Counted from the first letter of the stretch, positions 40,364-49,897 are shown. The stretch is DNA of 64,000 nucleotides from Leptotrichia sp. oral taxon 212 (GCF_001274535.1 NZ_CP012410.1:1771126-1835125); one strand, 5' to 3'. A program made the numbers and translations. The notes: generated by a model from the sequence alone, not told the origin.

Positions 40364-42130
40364 TTATTCATTCCCTTCTTTTTTATCTGTTTTATTTTCA
40401 TTCTTACTTTTATCTTCACCTAATAAACCTAATAAAAATCCATGTCCTAACGTCTGAAAATTTTCATCATTTAAAAGTGCTTTAGCAAAAAGTGAGCTAA
40501 TATTTTTTCCAGCATAAGCATGAGCTGAAATCAGAGCATCCATAAACATATCAACATTATTAATTCTTAAAGCATTCTGAAGTCTATATAACAGACTTCC
40601 TATCTTTTTATCATTTCCACTTTTTCTTATGTATTCCTCCCTAAAAATCATTGCATCTCTTCTTATATAGAAAATATCTTTTTCTGTTAATTCTTCTGAT
40701 ATTTTCTTACTTTCTTCTTTTTCAACTATTTCTTGCTTGTCCATTTTCTTCAACCTCCTGATATAATCCAAATTTATTTTTAATAAATCTTCTATATTTT
40801 TTAATTTACAATACAATTTTGTTTTTGAAATTTTATAATAACATAATTTGTTTATTAGCGAAAATAAATTTTGATTATTTAACAATTCTGTTATTGCTGT
40901 ATCATAAAGATAAAAATACCTCCTGTCAATTAAATACCATTTATCTAATAAATCATCTAATTTTTCTTTATTTTCAGATAAAAGTTTTAAAATATTCCTT
41001 GATAATAAAGTAAATTTATAATGTCCTTCCTCAAACTTCACAATCTGAATATCTGATAATTCATATTTTGTATTGTCTTTTTCCTTCTTGATTTCCTTCA
41101 ATAAATTTTTATACAGATTTATATTTTTTTCTTCTGACTCATCTTCTAAAATATTGTATGCAATTCCATTGTTTATTTTATATAGTTGATCTATATTATG
41201 ATTTGCATTTACAAATATTCCTTTGTCGGCTCCATATATAAATCCTGCTGGAACACAGGAATAAATTAGTGTAACCAAAGGAGTTACCGCAATATCATTT
41301 ACAAAATTCCAGACATGTGACGGTTTTCTATTCACATCAAATCCTGTATCATTTAAAAAACCTAATGTATTTTTATAATCCTTCATTGGCATATTTGAGA
41401 TTGTACATTTATATTTAAATTTAGACTTGTTAGCATTAATATATTCTAATGCAGGTTCTACAAAATATGATTTATATTCTTCATAAATATCTTTAACCGC
41501 ATTTGCTTTGTTTAAAAATGATACACTGCTCCAGGCATTGTTTATTATTACATAAGCTATATTTTTAGCAGCAAGATAATTTTTTATATTTCCTTCTTCA
41601 TCCATTATTTTCTTTTTGAAAAAATCAATGATTTCCTTCATAATCTTAAAATTATTTTTTACATTTTCCATAGAAATTTCATCAACATTTTCTTTAGGTT
41701 CTTTTATTTTTTTTAATTCCTTTTCCAGTCCTAAAATTTTATCAGTTCCATTTTTTTCTATAAAATCATATGCTTTTTTATAACTTTCAGATTTGATTTT
41801 AGCTTTAAAAAATGTAATTTTATCATTTATCATTTTTAATTCATTAATACTTCTAATTTTTTCTCCATTTTCTTCAAATTCATCAATATATTTCTCAAAT
41901 TCAAGAATTTTACCATAAGTCAGTGTTTTCCCGTATCTTTTTATAAAAAAATCAAAATATTTATACTCGAAATTTTCCAAAACTTTTGGAGAAAATCTTA
42001 TTAAGCGATTTTTATCATCAATTTCTAACTTACCATTATCCTTTGCTTCTTCTCCAAGTATGTTCATAAGTCCTATTAATCCAGCATTAAACAACCAATC
42101 CTTCAATTTCAATTCTATTTTTTCATCCAT
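40364..42130 (-). CDS. cas8b: CRISPR-associated Cas8b/Cst1 large subunit (type I-B)
   Basis: This large Cascade subunit is expected to recognise the PAM and recruit Cas3. The 588-residue protein is the Cst1 type: LKDWLFNAGLIGLMNILGEE at the N-terminus, KYKCTISNMPMKDYKNTLGF and VTPLVTLIYSCVPAGFIYGA in the middle, and a small-subunit-like helical C-terminus (SLLYRLQNALRINNVDMFMD, LGHGFLLGLLGEDK). The C-terminal tail is Lys/Asn/Glu-rich. There is no separate Cas11 gene; in I-B systems Cas11 can come from an internal start in cas8b. Confidence 0.92.
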   Translation of the reverse strand: MDEKIELKLKDWLFNAGLIGLMNILGEEAKDNGKLEIDDKNRLIRFSPKVLENFEYKYFDFFIKRYGKTLTYGKILEFEKYIDEFEENGEKIRSINELKMINDKITFFKAKIKSESYKKAYDFIEKNGTDKILGLEKELKKIKEPKENVDEISMENVKNNFKIMKEIIDFFKKKIMDEEGNIKNYLAAKNIAYVIINNAWSSVSFLNKANAVKDIYEEYKSYFVEPALEYINANKSKFKYKCTISNMPMKDYKNTLGFLNDTGFDVNRKPSHVWNFVNDIAVTPLVTLIYSCVPAGFIYGADKGIFVNANHNIDQLYKINNGIAYNILEDESEEKNINLYKNLLKEIKKEKDNTKYELSDIQIVKFEEGHYKFTLLSRNILKLLSENKEKLDDLLDKWYLIDRRYFYLYDTAITELLNNQNLFSLINKLCYYKISKTKLYCKLKNIEDLLKINLDYIRRLKKMDKQEIVEKEESKKISEELTEKDIFYIRRDAMIFREEYIRKSGNDKKIGSLLYRLQNALRINNVDMFMDALISAHAYAGKNISSLFAKALLNDENFQTLGHGFLLGLLGEDKSKNENKTDKKEGNE

Positions 42131-42157
42131 TTTTTCTCCTTTTTCTATCTTTCTATC

Positions 42158-42886
42158 TTAAATCATTTCCAGCAAACCATATCCTGAACCTGTCAAACTA
42201 CCCATTCCTCTATTATAAATATAATCCAGTAAATATGACTTCCCTGTGAAACAGACTATTCCGATTGAAGCATTTATAGTTTTATTATAGAATTTTACTA
42301 CTATTTTTTTTAGTTTTTCACTATTTATAGTTAAATTTTCTATATCTTTCTGTATGTATTCTCCATATTCTTCTTTTAATTCAGAATACAAATTTCTTTT
42401 TATTATTTCTGTAAACTCATTATCTTCTCCTGTATAGTAGACATCTTCCCCCGTATCCCTATTATGATCACGGCAAACTATTGGTGACATTGTTTTAGCA
42501 ACCAATCTATCTTTATCTATATTTGAATGAGGAAGCTTATTTACTCCTGTAACTTTAACAACAAGTCCTTCTGAAATTTTAATTTCTTTATATTTAATAG
42601 ATATAAATGCATTAAATATATTGATACTGTCACTGTTATTTAATACAGAAAAATTAATAATAAATTCTTTTTTTTCATCTTGCAGATATACCCTGCCTTT
42701 TTCAAATTTTGAATTTTTAAAATAGACACTCCATGAATATTTTTTTGTTTTATTAGAATTGAAAAATTCATCAAATATGGATTCGTATTTGCAAAGTCCT
42801 GTTTTGAAAAGTTTTAATATGGATCTTCTATAATCCTGAGGAAAGCTATTCCCTTCTACAATTTCACATGTAATTTTAAATCTCAT
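42158..42886 (-). CDS. cas6: CRISPR-associated Cas6 endoribonuclease
   Basis: Cas6 cuts the long array transcript within each repeat to give crRNAs. The 242-residue RAMP protein has the C-terminal glycine-rich loop NRGMGSLTGSGYGLLEMI and an N-terminal ferredoxin-like half starting RFKITCEIVEGNSFPQDYRR. KLFKTGL follows as the first helix. It is the first gene of the cas operon, behind GAGGAG and at least one promoter. With 158 spacers the precursor would be about 10 kb, so processing demand is unusually high. Confidence 0.94.
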   Translation of the reverse strand: MRFKITCEIVEGNSFPQDYRRSILKLFKTGLCKYESIFDEFFNSNKTKKYSWSVYFKNSKFEKGRVYLQDEKKEFIINFSVLNNSDSINIFNAFISIKYKEIKISEGLVVKVTGVNKLPHSNIDKDRLVAKTMSPIVCRDHNRDTGEDVYYTGEDNEFTEIIKRNLYSELKEEYGEYIQKDIENLTINSEKLKKIVVKFYNKTINASIGIVCFTGKSYLLDYIYNRGMGSLTGSGYGLLEMI

Positions 42887-42945
42887 TTCTTCATTTCTCC
42901 TCTCTTACTTGTTATTTTTAATAATAACTTGTAAAACTCAATACT

Positions 42946-42973
42946 AGTATATCTCATTTTTCTAAAAAGTAAA
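42946..42973 (-). promoter_or_regulatory. Proximal promoter of the cas operon
   Basis: On the minus strand TTTACT (42973-42968), 16 bases, then TATACT (42951-42946), about 60 bases before the cas6 start codon. It is a weaker match than the upstream pair. Confidence 0.4.
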
Positions 42974-42999
42974 TAGTTTTTAAAAAATATTTTTTATCC

Positions 43000-43044
43000 T
43001 ATTGTAGTTTGTTATAATTTATATTATTATTTTTAATTTGTCAA
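43000..43044 (-). promoter_or_regulatory. Upstream cas promoter, first tandem copy
   Basis: TTGACA (43044-43039), 17 bases, then TAAATT (43021-43016). The -10 and start region lie in a 23-base block (43000-43022) that recurs with one mismatch at 43163-43185. Confidence 0.5.
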
Positions 43045-43162
43045 GATTTTTTTATACTTTCATTTAAAATTTTTATACGATTTCTATTATTTTATTGACT
43101 TATTTTAATATTTAATGTATTATACTAACAAAGAAATTAATAGCAGCATTTTGTAATGTAAA

Positions 43163-43207
43163 TATTGTAGTTTGTTATTATTTATTTTTTAATAGTGCAT
43201 TTTGTAA
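43163..43207 (-). promoter_or_regulatory. Upstream cas promoter, second tandem copy
   Basis: TTACAA (43207-43202), 17 bases, then TAAATA (43184-43179), with the same downstream block as the copy 163 bases away. The region 42887-43317 otherwise holds no coding frame. Confidence 0.4.
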
Positions 43208-43220
43208 AAAATATTCCAAC

Positions 43221-43296
43221 AAAAAAAAGAGACCCCCTCAAAGAAAAACTCATGAAATAAATATAATTTCAAATATCCCACTTTGATATAGTCTCT
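43221..43296 (-). terminator. Terminator after the transketolase genes
   Basis: On the minus strand AGAGAC (43296-43291) pairs with GTCTCT (43233-43228), followed by a T-run. A second pairing, CAAAG/CTTTG, is nested inside (43239-43243 and 43281-43285). The loop is large, so the element might also be the remains of a small mobile sequence. Confidence 0.5.
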
Positions 43297-43317
43297 TTTC
43301 TATTTTCTATATTATCT

Positions 43318-44244
43318 TTATTTATTCTTCAAAACAAGCTCAGCAATATCTTTTGCTCTTAAGTTATAGTTATTTAACATTGTTTCTCCATCGGCACTTT
43401 GTCCAAACACATCATAAATTCCATGCTTTACAACTTTTGTAGGGTGTACTTCTGACAGGTACTCTGAAACAGCACTTCCAAGTCCTCCCACTACTGAATG
43501 TTCTTCACTTGTTACGATAAATTTGCATTCTTTCGCAGCCTTTAACACTGTCTCTTCATCCAGAGGCTTTATAGTGGACATATTTATTACTCTTGCTTTT
43601 ATTCCTTCCTTCTCAAGCAATTTAGCAGCCTCTGTTGCTTCGTAAACCATAAGTCCTGTGGCAATTATGGCAACATCATTTCCTTCGGTAAGAGTGTGAG
43701 CCTTCCCTATTTCAAACTTATAATTTTCATCAAATAATACAGGAATGTTCAATCTTCCTAATCTTACATAAACAGGCCCTTCATATTCTGCAACTGCAAA
43801 AATCATTTTTTCAGTTTCAACAGCATCAGCAGGAGATAATACAACCATTCCAGGTAATGATCTCATCAAAGCCATATCTTCCACTGACTGGTGTGACCCT
43901 CCATCTTCTCCTAATGAGATTCCTGCATGAGTAGGACATATTTTAACATTTAATTTAGGATAAACAACACTGTTTCTTATCTGGTCAAATGCTCTTCCTG
44001 CAGCAAAATGTGCAAATGTTGATGCAAAAGGAATTTTTCCTGTTGCCGCTATTCCAGCCGCTGTTCCTATCATATCAGCTTCTGCTATACCTACATTTAT
44101 ATGTCTTTCAGGGAATTCTTTTTTGAAAAATACTGTCATTGTTGATTTTGATAAATCCGCTTCCAATACTACTACATCTTTATTTTCTCTTCCTAATTTA
44201 GCTAATGCTTCTCCATATGCCTGTCTAGTTGATTTCTTTTCCAT
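43318..44244 (-). CDS. Transketolase, C-terminal subunit
   Basis: This 308-residue protein carries the pyrimidine-binding and C-terminal domains of transketolase: VLEADLSKSTMTVFFKKEFP, then ERHINVGIAEADMIGTAAGI with the catalytic-site Glu. HAGISLGEDGGSHQSVEDMA and the final GQSADGETMLNNYNLRAKDI belong to the C-terminal domain. The split form, two subunits encoded side by side, is normal in many anaerobes and is not a frameshift. With the upstream gene it interconverts sugar phosphates in the non-oxidative pentose phosphate pathway. Confidence 0.93.
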   Translation of the reverse strand: MEKKSTRQAYGEALAKLGRENKDVVVLEADLSKSTMTVFFKKEFPERHINVGIAEADMIGTAAGIAATGKIPFASTFAHFAAGRAFDQIRNSVVYPKLNVKICPTHAGISLGEDGGSHQSVEDMALMRSLPGMVVLSPADAVETEKMIFAVAEYEGPVYVRLGRLNIPVLFDENYKFEIGKAHTLTEGNDVAIIATGLMVYEATEAAKLLEKEGIKARVINMSTIKPLDEETVLKAAKECKFIVTSEEHSVVGGLGSAVSEYLSEVHPTKVVKHGIYDVFGQSADGETMLNNYNLRAKDIAELVLKNK

Positions 44245-44256
44245 TATCCATACCTC

Positions 44257-45066
44257 CTATTGTAATTCTTCCATAGCTTTTTTATACTCTTCATCATTTG
44301 GAGCGGCTCCGTGGAATCCTGCATTGTTTTCCATGAAAGAAACTCCCTTACCTTTTACAGTATTAGCAACTATTACTGTTGGTTTTCCCTTTACAGTTCT
44401 GGCTTCAGCAAAAGCTTTTATTATTTCATCATAATTATGTCCGTCTATTTCTATCACGTGCCAGTTAAATGCCTTAAATTTATCTGCAACTGGAGAAACA
44501 TCCATTACATCAGATACTTTCCCATCAATCTGAAGATTATTGTAATCTACAATTGCAACTAAGTTATCAAGTTTATAGTGAGCCGCTGTCATTGCCGCTT
44601 CCCATATCTGACCTTCCTGTAATTCTCCATCTCCTAATATTGCATATACTCTGTAATCATTATTGTATATTTTAGCGCTTATTGCCATCCCATTTGCAGC
44701 TGAAAGCCCTTGCCCCAGAGATCCTGTTGACATTTCAACACCTGGAAGTTTTTTCATATCAGGATGTCCCTGCAATGGCGAATGCCATCTTCTCAAAGTA
44801 GGTATCAAGTCTTTGCTTGCATAACCTTTTTCTATTAATGTTGCATAAAGTGCAGGTGCAGCATGTCCTTTACTTAATACAAATCTGTCCCTGTTTTCCA
44901 TTTTTGGATTTGCAGAATCCACATTCATTTCATTCCAGTATAGTACAGCCATAATATCAGCTATTGATAATGATCCTCCTGGATGTCCTGATTTAGCTCC
45001 GTAAATCATTTCAATGATATCTTTTCTTAAGTCTTTTGCTATTTTCTGCAACTCTTTAATTTCCAT
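44257..45066 (-). CDS. Transketolase, N-terminal (TPP-binding) subunit
   Basis: The 269-residue subunit binds the diphosphate of thiamine: MIYGAKSGHPGGSLSIADIM at the N-terminus, DRFVLSKGHAAPALYATLIE, and the TPP motif GDGELQEGQIWEAAM, then VDYNNLQIDG. The start ATG follows GGAGG. It precedes the C-terminal subunit gene with a 12-base gap, so the two are produced together. Upstream lies the GPH symporter gene on the same strand, about 160 bases away. Confidence 0.94.
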   Translation of the reverse strand: MEIKELQKIAKDLRKDIIEMIYGAKSGHPGGSLSIADIMAVLYWNEMNVDSANPKMENRDRFVLSKGHAAPALYATLIEKGYASKDLIPTLRRWHSPLQGHPDMKKLPGVEMSTGSLGQGLSAANGMAISAKIYNNDYRVYAILGDGELQEGQIWEAAMTAAHYKLDNLVAIVDYNNLQIDGKVSDVMDVSPVADKFKAFNWHVIEIDGHNYDEIIKAFAEARTVKGKPTVIVANTVKGKGVSFMENNAGFHGAAPNDEEYKKAMEELQ

Positions 45067-45227
45067 AAAAAACCTCCATTATTATTTTTATTTCTAGTTT
45101 ATATAATCACAAAATTTGTAACTTTCATAATTCACAGTACTTGCATTTCTTATGTTCTAAAAATACAAGTCATTTAACACAAAATATTTTTAATTATTAC
45201 AGTGTAAAACTTTTATTCAGCTTATAT

Positions 45228-46550
45228 CTAATCTTCCTTTTTCAAGTTATAGAAGAACAGTGATACAGCAAATAATAGCAATGCAACAACAAGTGTCACT
45301 TTAACTCCAAGTTCCGTTGCACCTTTTACACCTTCAGTACTCTGATTTCCGATAACAAGTAAAGTTGACTGGACAACCTGCTGTACCAGAAACGCAAGTT
45401 TAAGAAACATTCCCTGTATTCCAAACATAAATCCTTCAAGGCTCACATTTTTAGTTTCCGACAGCTTTGCAGAAATTTCACTTAACATAGCCTGAGGAAA
45501 AATAAATGCGGCTCCACTTAATCCTGTTCCACAGATTACAAAAAAGACATAGGCTAAAATTGAATTGTTCTTATTTATAAATAGCAGTCCAAAAGTTCCA
45601 GCTATCAAAAGCAGCATATCTACTATCAGTATTTTTTTATAGGAATATTTTTTCCCAAATTTATTTGTAATCGGAAAAAACAGTCCTGCCATTCCAAACA
45701 GTATAACTGATATTACTGTAAGAAATTTTATATCCTTCTGCATTACAGCGCTCAGATAATATGTCAGATCTCCACGAAGTATATTAAATCCACAGAAAAA
45801 AAAGAAATATCCTAAAAAATACAATATGATTTCCTTATCCTTAAGATGTGAAACAGATTTCATAAATCCAAGCGATTCTGTCTTAGGACGATTCTGTGTG
45901 AGCTGCTTTTCCTTCAGGAAAAAAATACATGCATAGATTCCAAGTACTGACAGTATCGTAATTAAAATTACTGTTTTACGTATCCCAACTTCTGTATTCA
46001 TTACACCGTTTACCATACCTAATTTTGATATAAGAATTCCTGGAAGAACCATTGCTACTCCAGTAAATATCAGCCTAAAGGTTGACTGCATTGTTGAAAG
46101 ATTCAGCCTCTCTTCCTTATTTGTAGCCAAATCAGGAATTAAGGCATTGTATGGAGCGGCAACAAGAGTATATGCCGTAAAATAAAGTCCTCCAACAATT
46201 GACAGATAAATAAGTGTTGCCATCTGTGAACTTTTCACAGGATAAAAATACATAACTGTAAGAATTCCAAGCGGCAATCCCCCTATTAACATGAATATTG
46301 ATCTTTTCCCAAAACGTGATTTTGAATTATCGGATAAAAATCCCACAACGGGATCTGATACTGCATCAATAATTCTGGCAAAAACAAATGCCAGAACCAG
46401 ATACTGAGGTTTCAGTAGCGGAACAAGATTTTTCTCAGTTTCAGGTGGCAAATAATAATATGACAGCCACTGGTTATAAATCTGATCTATCATGAAATAT
46501 GAAACTCCCAGACCATAAATAATGTATTTACTTTTTGTCATTTTTGACAT
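45228..46550 (-). CDS. GPH-family sugar:cation symporter (MFS, MelB-like)
   Basis: The 440-residue 12-helix transporter resembles MelB/YicJ: IIYGLGVSYFMIDQIYNQWL at the first helix and FARIIDAVSDPVVGFLSDNS plus KSRFGKR, the cation and sugar site of the family. AAPYNALIPDLATNKEERLN is the matching loop. It should import a glycoside, pentoside or hexuronide with Na+, H+ or Li+; the sugar is unknown. An ATG four codons earlier overlaps the GGAG that serves the ATG at 46550. Its position upstream of transketolase hints at pentose use, as inference. Confidence 0.85.
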   Translation of the reverse strand: MSKMTKSKYIIYGLGVSYFMIDQIYNQWLSYYYLPPETEKNLVPLLKPQYLVLAFVFARIIDAVSDPVVGFLSDNSKSRFGKRSIFMLIGGLPLGILTVMYFYPVKSSQMATLIYLSIVGGLYFTAYTLVAAPYNALIPDLATNKEERLNLSTMQSTFRLIFTGVAMVLPGILISKLGMVNGVMNTEVGIRKTVILITILSVLGIYACIFFLKEKQLTQNRPKTESLGFMKSVSHLKDKEIILYFLGYFFFFCGFNILRGDLTYYLSAVMQKDIKFLTVISVILFGMAGLFFPITNKFGKKYSYKKILIVDMLLLIAGTFGLLFINKNNSILAYVFFVICGTGLSGAAFIFPQAMLSEISAKLSETKNVSLEGFMFGIQGMFLKLAFLVQQVVQSTLLVIGNQSTEGVKGATELGVKVTLVVALLLFAVSLFFYNLKKED

Positions 46551-46611
46551 ATTTTTCTCCATTTTCTAAATTATTTATTTTTTAATTCTTTTTCTTTCCC
46601 ATTAACTTTTT

Positions 46612-47714
46612 TTATTCATTCTCATTATCATCAAAATCAAAATCAGAAAATTTTTCATAATACTCTGAATTTTTATCATTTCTATTTTCATCAGCTCCTG
46701 ATTTTATGGCCACTTCTTCCTGAATATTTTTATTAGTCGTTTCTTCCCGAACGCCATTTACCGCTACACCTTTAAGAAAATCAGCAACTGCCTGAGTATA
46801 TTCTTCCTTATAGTCAGGTTCTGCATATATTCTTGTATGTGAACCTCTTTCAAAAACCTTAAGCTGAACATTCTTATTCTGAGCTATCTCATTGTACTCT
46901 TCCATCAGCATGCCATAAGTTGTAGCTTTATCACTTTTAGTCTGTATTATAAGTGTCGGTATTCTTCTGAGAAGATAAGAAAATTTTAGTTTATCCAGCT
47001 TATTTCCAACTCTGAAATTAAACACCCTGACAACTACGCTTACAATAAATTTTGGAACTCTTCTTTTTTTAGCATCTTCCTTCACTCTTTTTCTTATATT
47101 TGCAATAGAACTGTCAAGTATCATCTTATCTACTTTTATACCTTTTTTTCTAAGTCCATTATTAAATATCTTCGCCGCAATCGCAGACCCCATTCCACCT
47201 TGTGAAAATCCATAAAGAACAAAATTATTTTTCCAAATTTTTCATTCAGCATGAGCATTGTATTATAAATATCCTGTCCAAAACAGTATCCCATCTTAGT
47301 TTTTGAAATGTCTGACTTTCCGGAATTTCTCAAGTCCGGAATAAAGAAATTGTACTCCTTGTCAAGAGAAGTATCTTTAAATATTTGCAGATATTGCATT
47401 GCAGCAAGCCTGTTAACTCCTCTTCCATGAGAAATTATCATAGTCTTCTCTGCATCCTTATTTTCTATGAACCATCCATAAAGCTGTATTTTTCCTGATT
47501 TATAAGGTATTTCCTTATAATTATACCCATAATCCATTGGATTTACTTTATCCTCTATGTTATATTTCATACGAAGTTTCTTACTGTTATAAACCTCTTC
47601 CAGAGTTATCCTTGGATATTTTTCAATCTGATTTATAAAATATCTTATTGACATATATGCCAATGCAAAGAAAAATATCATAAACAGTATATTTATTGTG
47701 ACTAATACTCCCAT
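46612..47714 (-). pseudogene. Alpha/beta hydrolase with an N-terminal membrane anchor, frameshifted
   Basis: The first frame starts at an ATG behind GGAGGAG and encodes a signal anchor (LVTINILFMIFFFALAYMSI), then an alpha/beta hydrolase N-half (GWFIENKDAEKTMIISHGRG and FIPDLRNSGKSDISKTKMGY). It shifts near 47230 and stops at 47136. The second half continues in the next frame with the nucleophile elbow GFSQGGMGSAIAAKIFNN, then RIPTLIIQTKSDKATTYGML and the late His in RGSHTRIYAE. Adding one A to an AAAAA run restores about 367 residues with a complete Ser-Asp-His set. It is either a real loss or a sequencing error. Confidence 0.8.
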
Positions 47715-47726
47715 TACTCCTCCTAC

Positions 47727-49004
47727 TTATACTTTAGAATTTATGATTAAAGGATTCAGTCTTTCCTTTTTATTGAAAAACAGCTCCTTTAATAGGAAAC
47801 CGTTTTTTTCTATTTTCACCTTTTCTGAATGTACATTTTTTTCAATATTTTTCCAGTTCACAAAAATCTTTTCATCATTTGCTTTCTTTTCAGTAGTTTC
47901 AAGTTCTTCCATCTTATATGATTTTTCATTAAAAACTTTCTTATCCTTCTTAAGCTGTTTAAGATACTCCTGGCCTTTCTGATTAAATCCGAGCACCCTT
48001 ATATAATCCAGTTCAAAATCAACTGCCTTTTTTGTTGCATTCAGTAAAATATTCAGTACAATTCTTTCTATTCTTTTTATTGAAAAATTTCTTGATTTTA
48101 CTTCTTTCAGAAAAACTTCATATGTTTTTGATTTACTAACACCTCTGTATATTCTAGCATATATTTCGTCGTTCATATCATATATTTTTATTATTTCATT
48201 CTTTGTTTCCATTAACAATTTATATTTTAAAAATTTAAACATACTGTTTTTTAAGTTTTGCCATTTCTGCTGTTCATCATCTTTTCCGTTTGAAATGTAG
48301 ACTCTCTCCAAGATTTCATATGTTTTTTCAGGAATGAATTTCCTTATATTTCCAGGGTTTCCGTTATTCTTTAGCATCTCTTCCCTTATAAAGGTTGCAC
48401 TTGCGATGTTTTTTCTCTCCTCTTCAATCTCTATTTCATTATAATCAGAGATTTCCCTTTTTATGATATAAGGCTTTATTCCAAGATTTTCCTTCTTCAT
48501 TGTCCTCATATACTCAAGAGCAAGTATATTATTTGATTTCACAGCATCACCATATCCATATTCTGATAATGCCAGTTTCTGGGAAGTGCTGTAACTGTTC
48601 CCTTTTTTCATCAGTTTCATCAGATTCTTTTTATACTCTTCCCTTTCCTGCAGTTCAATTATCCTGTCCAGCACCTTGATGTCCTCTTCCTCTGCACCAA
48701 AAACCTGAAAATCCAGCTCCATATAATCCAGAATTTTGGTAGACATTCTTGAAAAAATTTCAGCATTCTGAACGGAATAATATAATGGCAGTTCTACCAC
48801 GATGTCCACTCCATGATTCAATGCCATTTCTGTCTTCTGCCATTTATCAGAATATGAAAATTCTCCCCTCTGAACGAAATCTCCGCTTACAACTGCAACT
48901 ATCAACGTATTATCTTTTCCCATTCTCTTTTTTATCTCTTCTATCTGGTACAGATGTCCATTATGGAAAGGATTATACTCTGCAACTATGCCTATTTTTA
49001 GCAA
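47727..49004 (-). CDS. tmcAL: tRNA(Met) cytidine acetate ligase TmcAL (nucleotidyltransferase family)
   Basis: TmcAL activates acetate with ATP and acetylates C34 of elongator tRNA-Met. The 425-residue protein begins KIGIVAEYNPFHNGHLYQIE with the HxGH nucleotidyltransferase motif and has VVSGDFVQRGEFSYSDKWQK, then ALNHGVDIVVELPLYYSVQN, all distinctive of the YlbM/TmcAL family. The start is TTG with AGGAG 7 bases upstream. The C-terminal 60 residues are Lys-rich and less typical. It is adjacent to the frameshifted hydrolase. Confidence 0.92.
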   Translation of the reverse strand: MLKIGIVAEYNPFHNGHLYQIEEIKKRMGKDNTLIVAVVSGDFVQRGEFSYSDKWQKTEMALNHGVDIVVELPLYYSVQNAEIFSRMSTKILDYMELDFQVFGAEEEDIKVLDRIIELQEREEYKKNLMKLMKKGNSYSTSQKLALSEYGYGDAVKSNNILALEYMRTMKKENLGIKPYIIKREISDYNEIEIEEERKNIASATFIREEMLKNNGNPGNIRKFIPEKTYEILERVYISNGKDDEQQKWQNLKNSMFKFLKYKLLMETKNEIIKIYDMNDEIYARIYRGVSKSKTYEVFLKEVKSRNFSIKRIERIVLNILLNATKKAVDFELDYIRVLGFNQKGQEYLKQLKKDKKVFNEKSYKMEELETTEKKANDEKIFVNWKNIEKNVHSEKVKIEKNGFLLKELFFNKKERLNPLIINSKV

Positions 49005-49123
49005 TTCTATTCTCCTAAAATTTATTTCTTTTTAACTATTCTACTATATTTACTACTATATTTCAAACATTTCTATTTTTCTATGTGAAAATCTGAAAAA
49101 ATAATAAAAATCTAAATAAGATC

Positions 49124-49165
49124 AAAAGGGAACTATCTCAATTAAAATCAGAAATAATTCCCTTT
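49124..49165 (-). terminator. Hairpin after pflA
   Basis: AAAGGGAA (49125-49132) and TTCCCTTT (49158-49165) pair around a 25-base loop just beyond the pflA stop. The T-run is short on the minus strand and longer on the plus strand. Confidence 0.45.
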
Positions 49166-49168
49166 ATT

Positions 49169-49897
49169 TTATTTTTCAAGCAATTTCAGTCCATATGATT
49201 TAAAAATTTCTTCAGCCTTTTCCACTTCTTCCCTTGTGGGAGTTTCTACATCTTTAAGTTTATATTCTTTCCCAAGTTTTTCCCACTTATAGGTTCCCAT
49301 CTGATGAAATGGCAGAATATCCACTCTTTCTATATTCCCAAACTGCGACACAAACTTAGCCCATTCATGCAGATCTTCCTCATCATCTGAATATCCTGGA
49401 ACAAACACATATCTCACCCACACAGGTTTATTTATGCTCGAAAGGTATTCAGCAAATTTCAGTGTATGATCAAGGCTCACAGAAGTCAATATTTTGTATT
49501 TCATGGGATTGATATGTTTTATGTCAAGAAGTACCATATCGACATTTTCCAGTACTTTTTTAGCTTTTTCATTAAAAATATATCCTGAAGTATCTAATGC
49601 TGTGTGAATTCCGTTTTCCTTACATAGTTTAAATAGTTCAATCAGAAATTCAGGCTGCAGTAGAGGTTCCCCTCCTGAAACAGTAACGCCCCCACTTCTT
49701 ATAAATCCTTTAACTTTGAGAATTTCCTTCATAACTTCTTCCGGTGTCATCATGTATTTTCTATCCTTTATGTTCCATGTATCAACATTATGACAGTAAA
49801 GACATCTCAGAGGGCATCCCTGCAGGAATAGGACAAATCTTATTCCAGGCCCGTCTTTTGTTCCGAAAGATTCAAAAGAGTGTATATATCCCTCCAT
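49169..49897 (-). CDS. pflA: Pyruvate formate-lyase activating enzyme
   Basis: This radical-SAM enzyme installs the glycyl radical on PflB. The 4Fe-4S motif CxxxCxxC is C28, C32 and C35 in LQGCPLRCLYCHNVDTW. The SAM-binding GGVTVSGGEPLLQPEFL, DTSGYIF and VWVRYVFVPGYSDDEEDL stretches are all standard, and the length of 242 is normal. It lies 130 bases downstream of pflB on the same strand, separated by a strong hairpin that could lower its expression relative to pflB. Confidence 0.96.
   Translation of the reverse strand: MEGYIHSFESFGTKDGPGIRFVLFLQGCPLRCLYCHNVDTWNIKDRKYMMTPEEVMKEILKVKGFIRSGGVTVSGGEPLLQPEFLIELFKLCKENGIHTALDTSGYIFNEKAKKVLENVDMVLLDIKHINPMKYKILTSVSLDHTLKFAEYLSSINKPVWVRYVFVPGYSDDEEDLHEWAKFVSQFGNIERVDILPFHQMGTYKWEKLGKEYKLKDVETPTREEVEKAEEIFKSYGLKLLEK

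Noticed and set aside
40804-40817. AATTTACAATACA inside cas8b, matching the start of the CRISPR repeat
   Set aside because: A 13-base match in AT-rich coding sequence that is needed for the protein; no further repeat bases follow.
43000-43207. A second, small CRISPR array upstream of cas6
   Set aside because: Only two copies of a 23-base block 163 bases apart, without regular spacers; both coincide with promoter elements.
43318-45066. Transketolase in two pieces as another frameshift
   Set aside because: Each part has its own start and ribosome-binding site and full domain boundaries; two-subunit transketolases are normal in many anaerobes.
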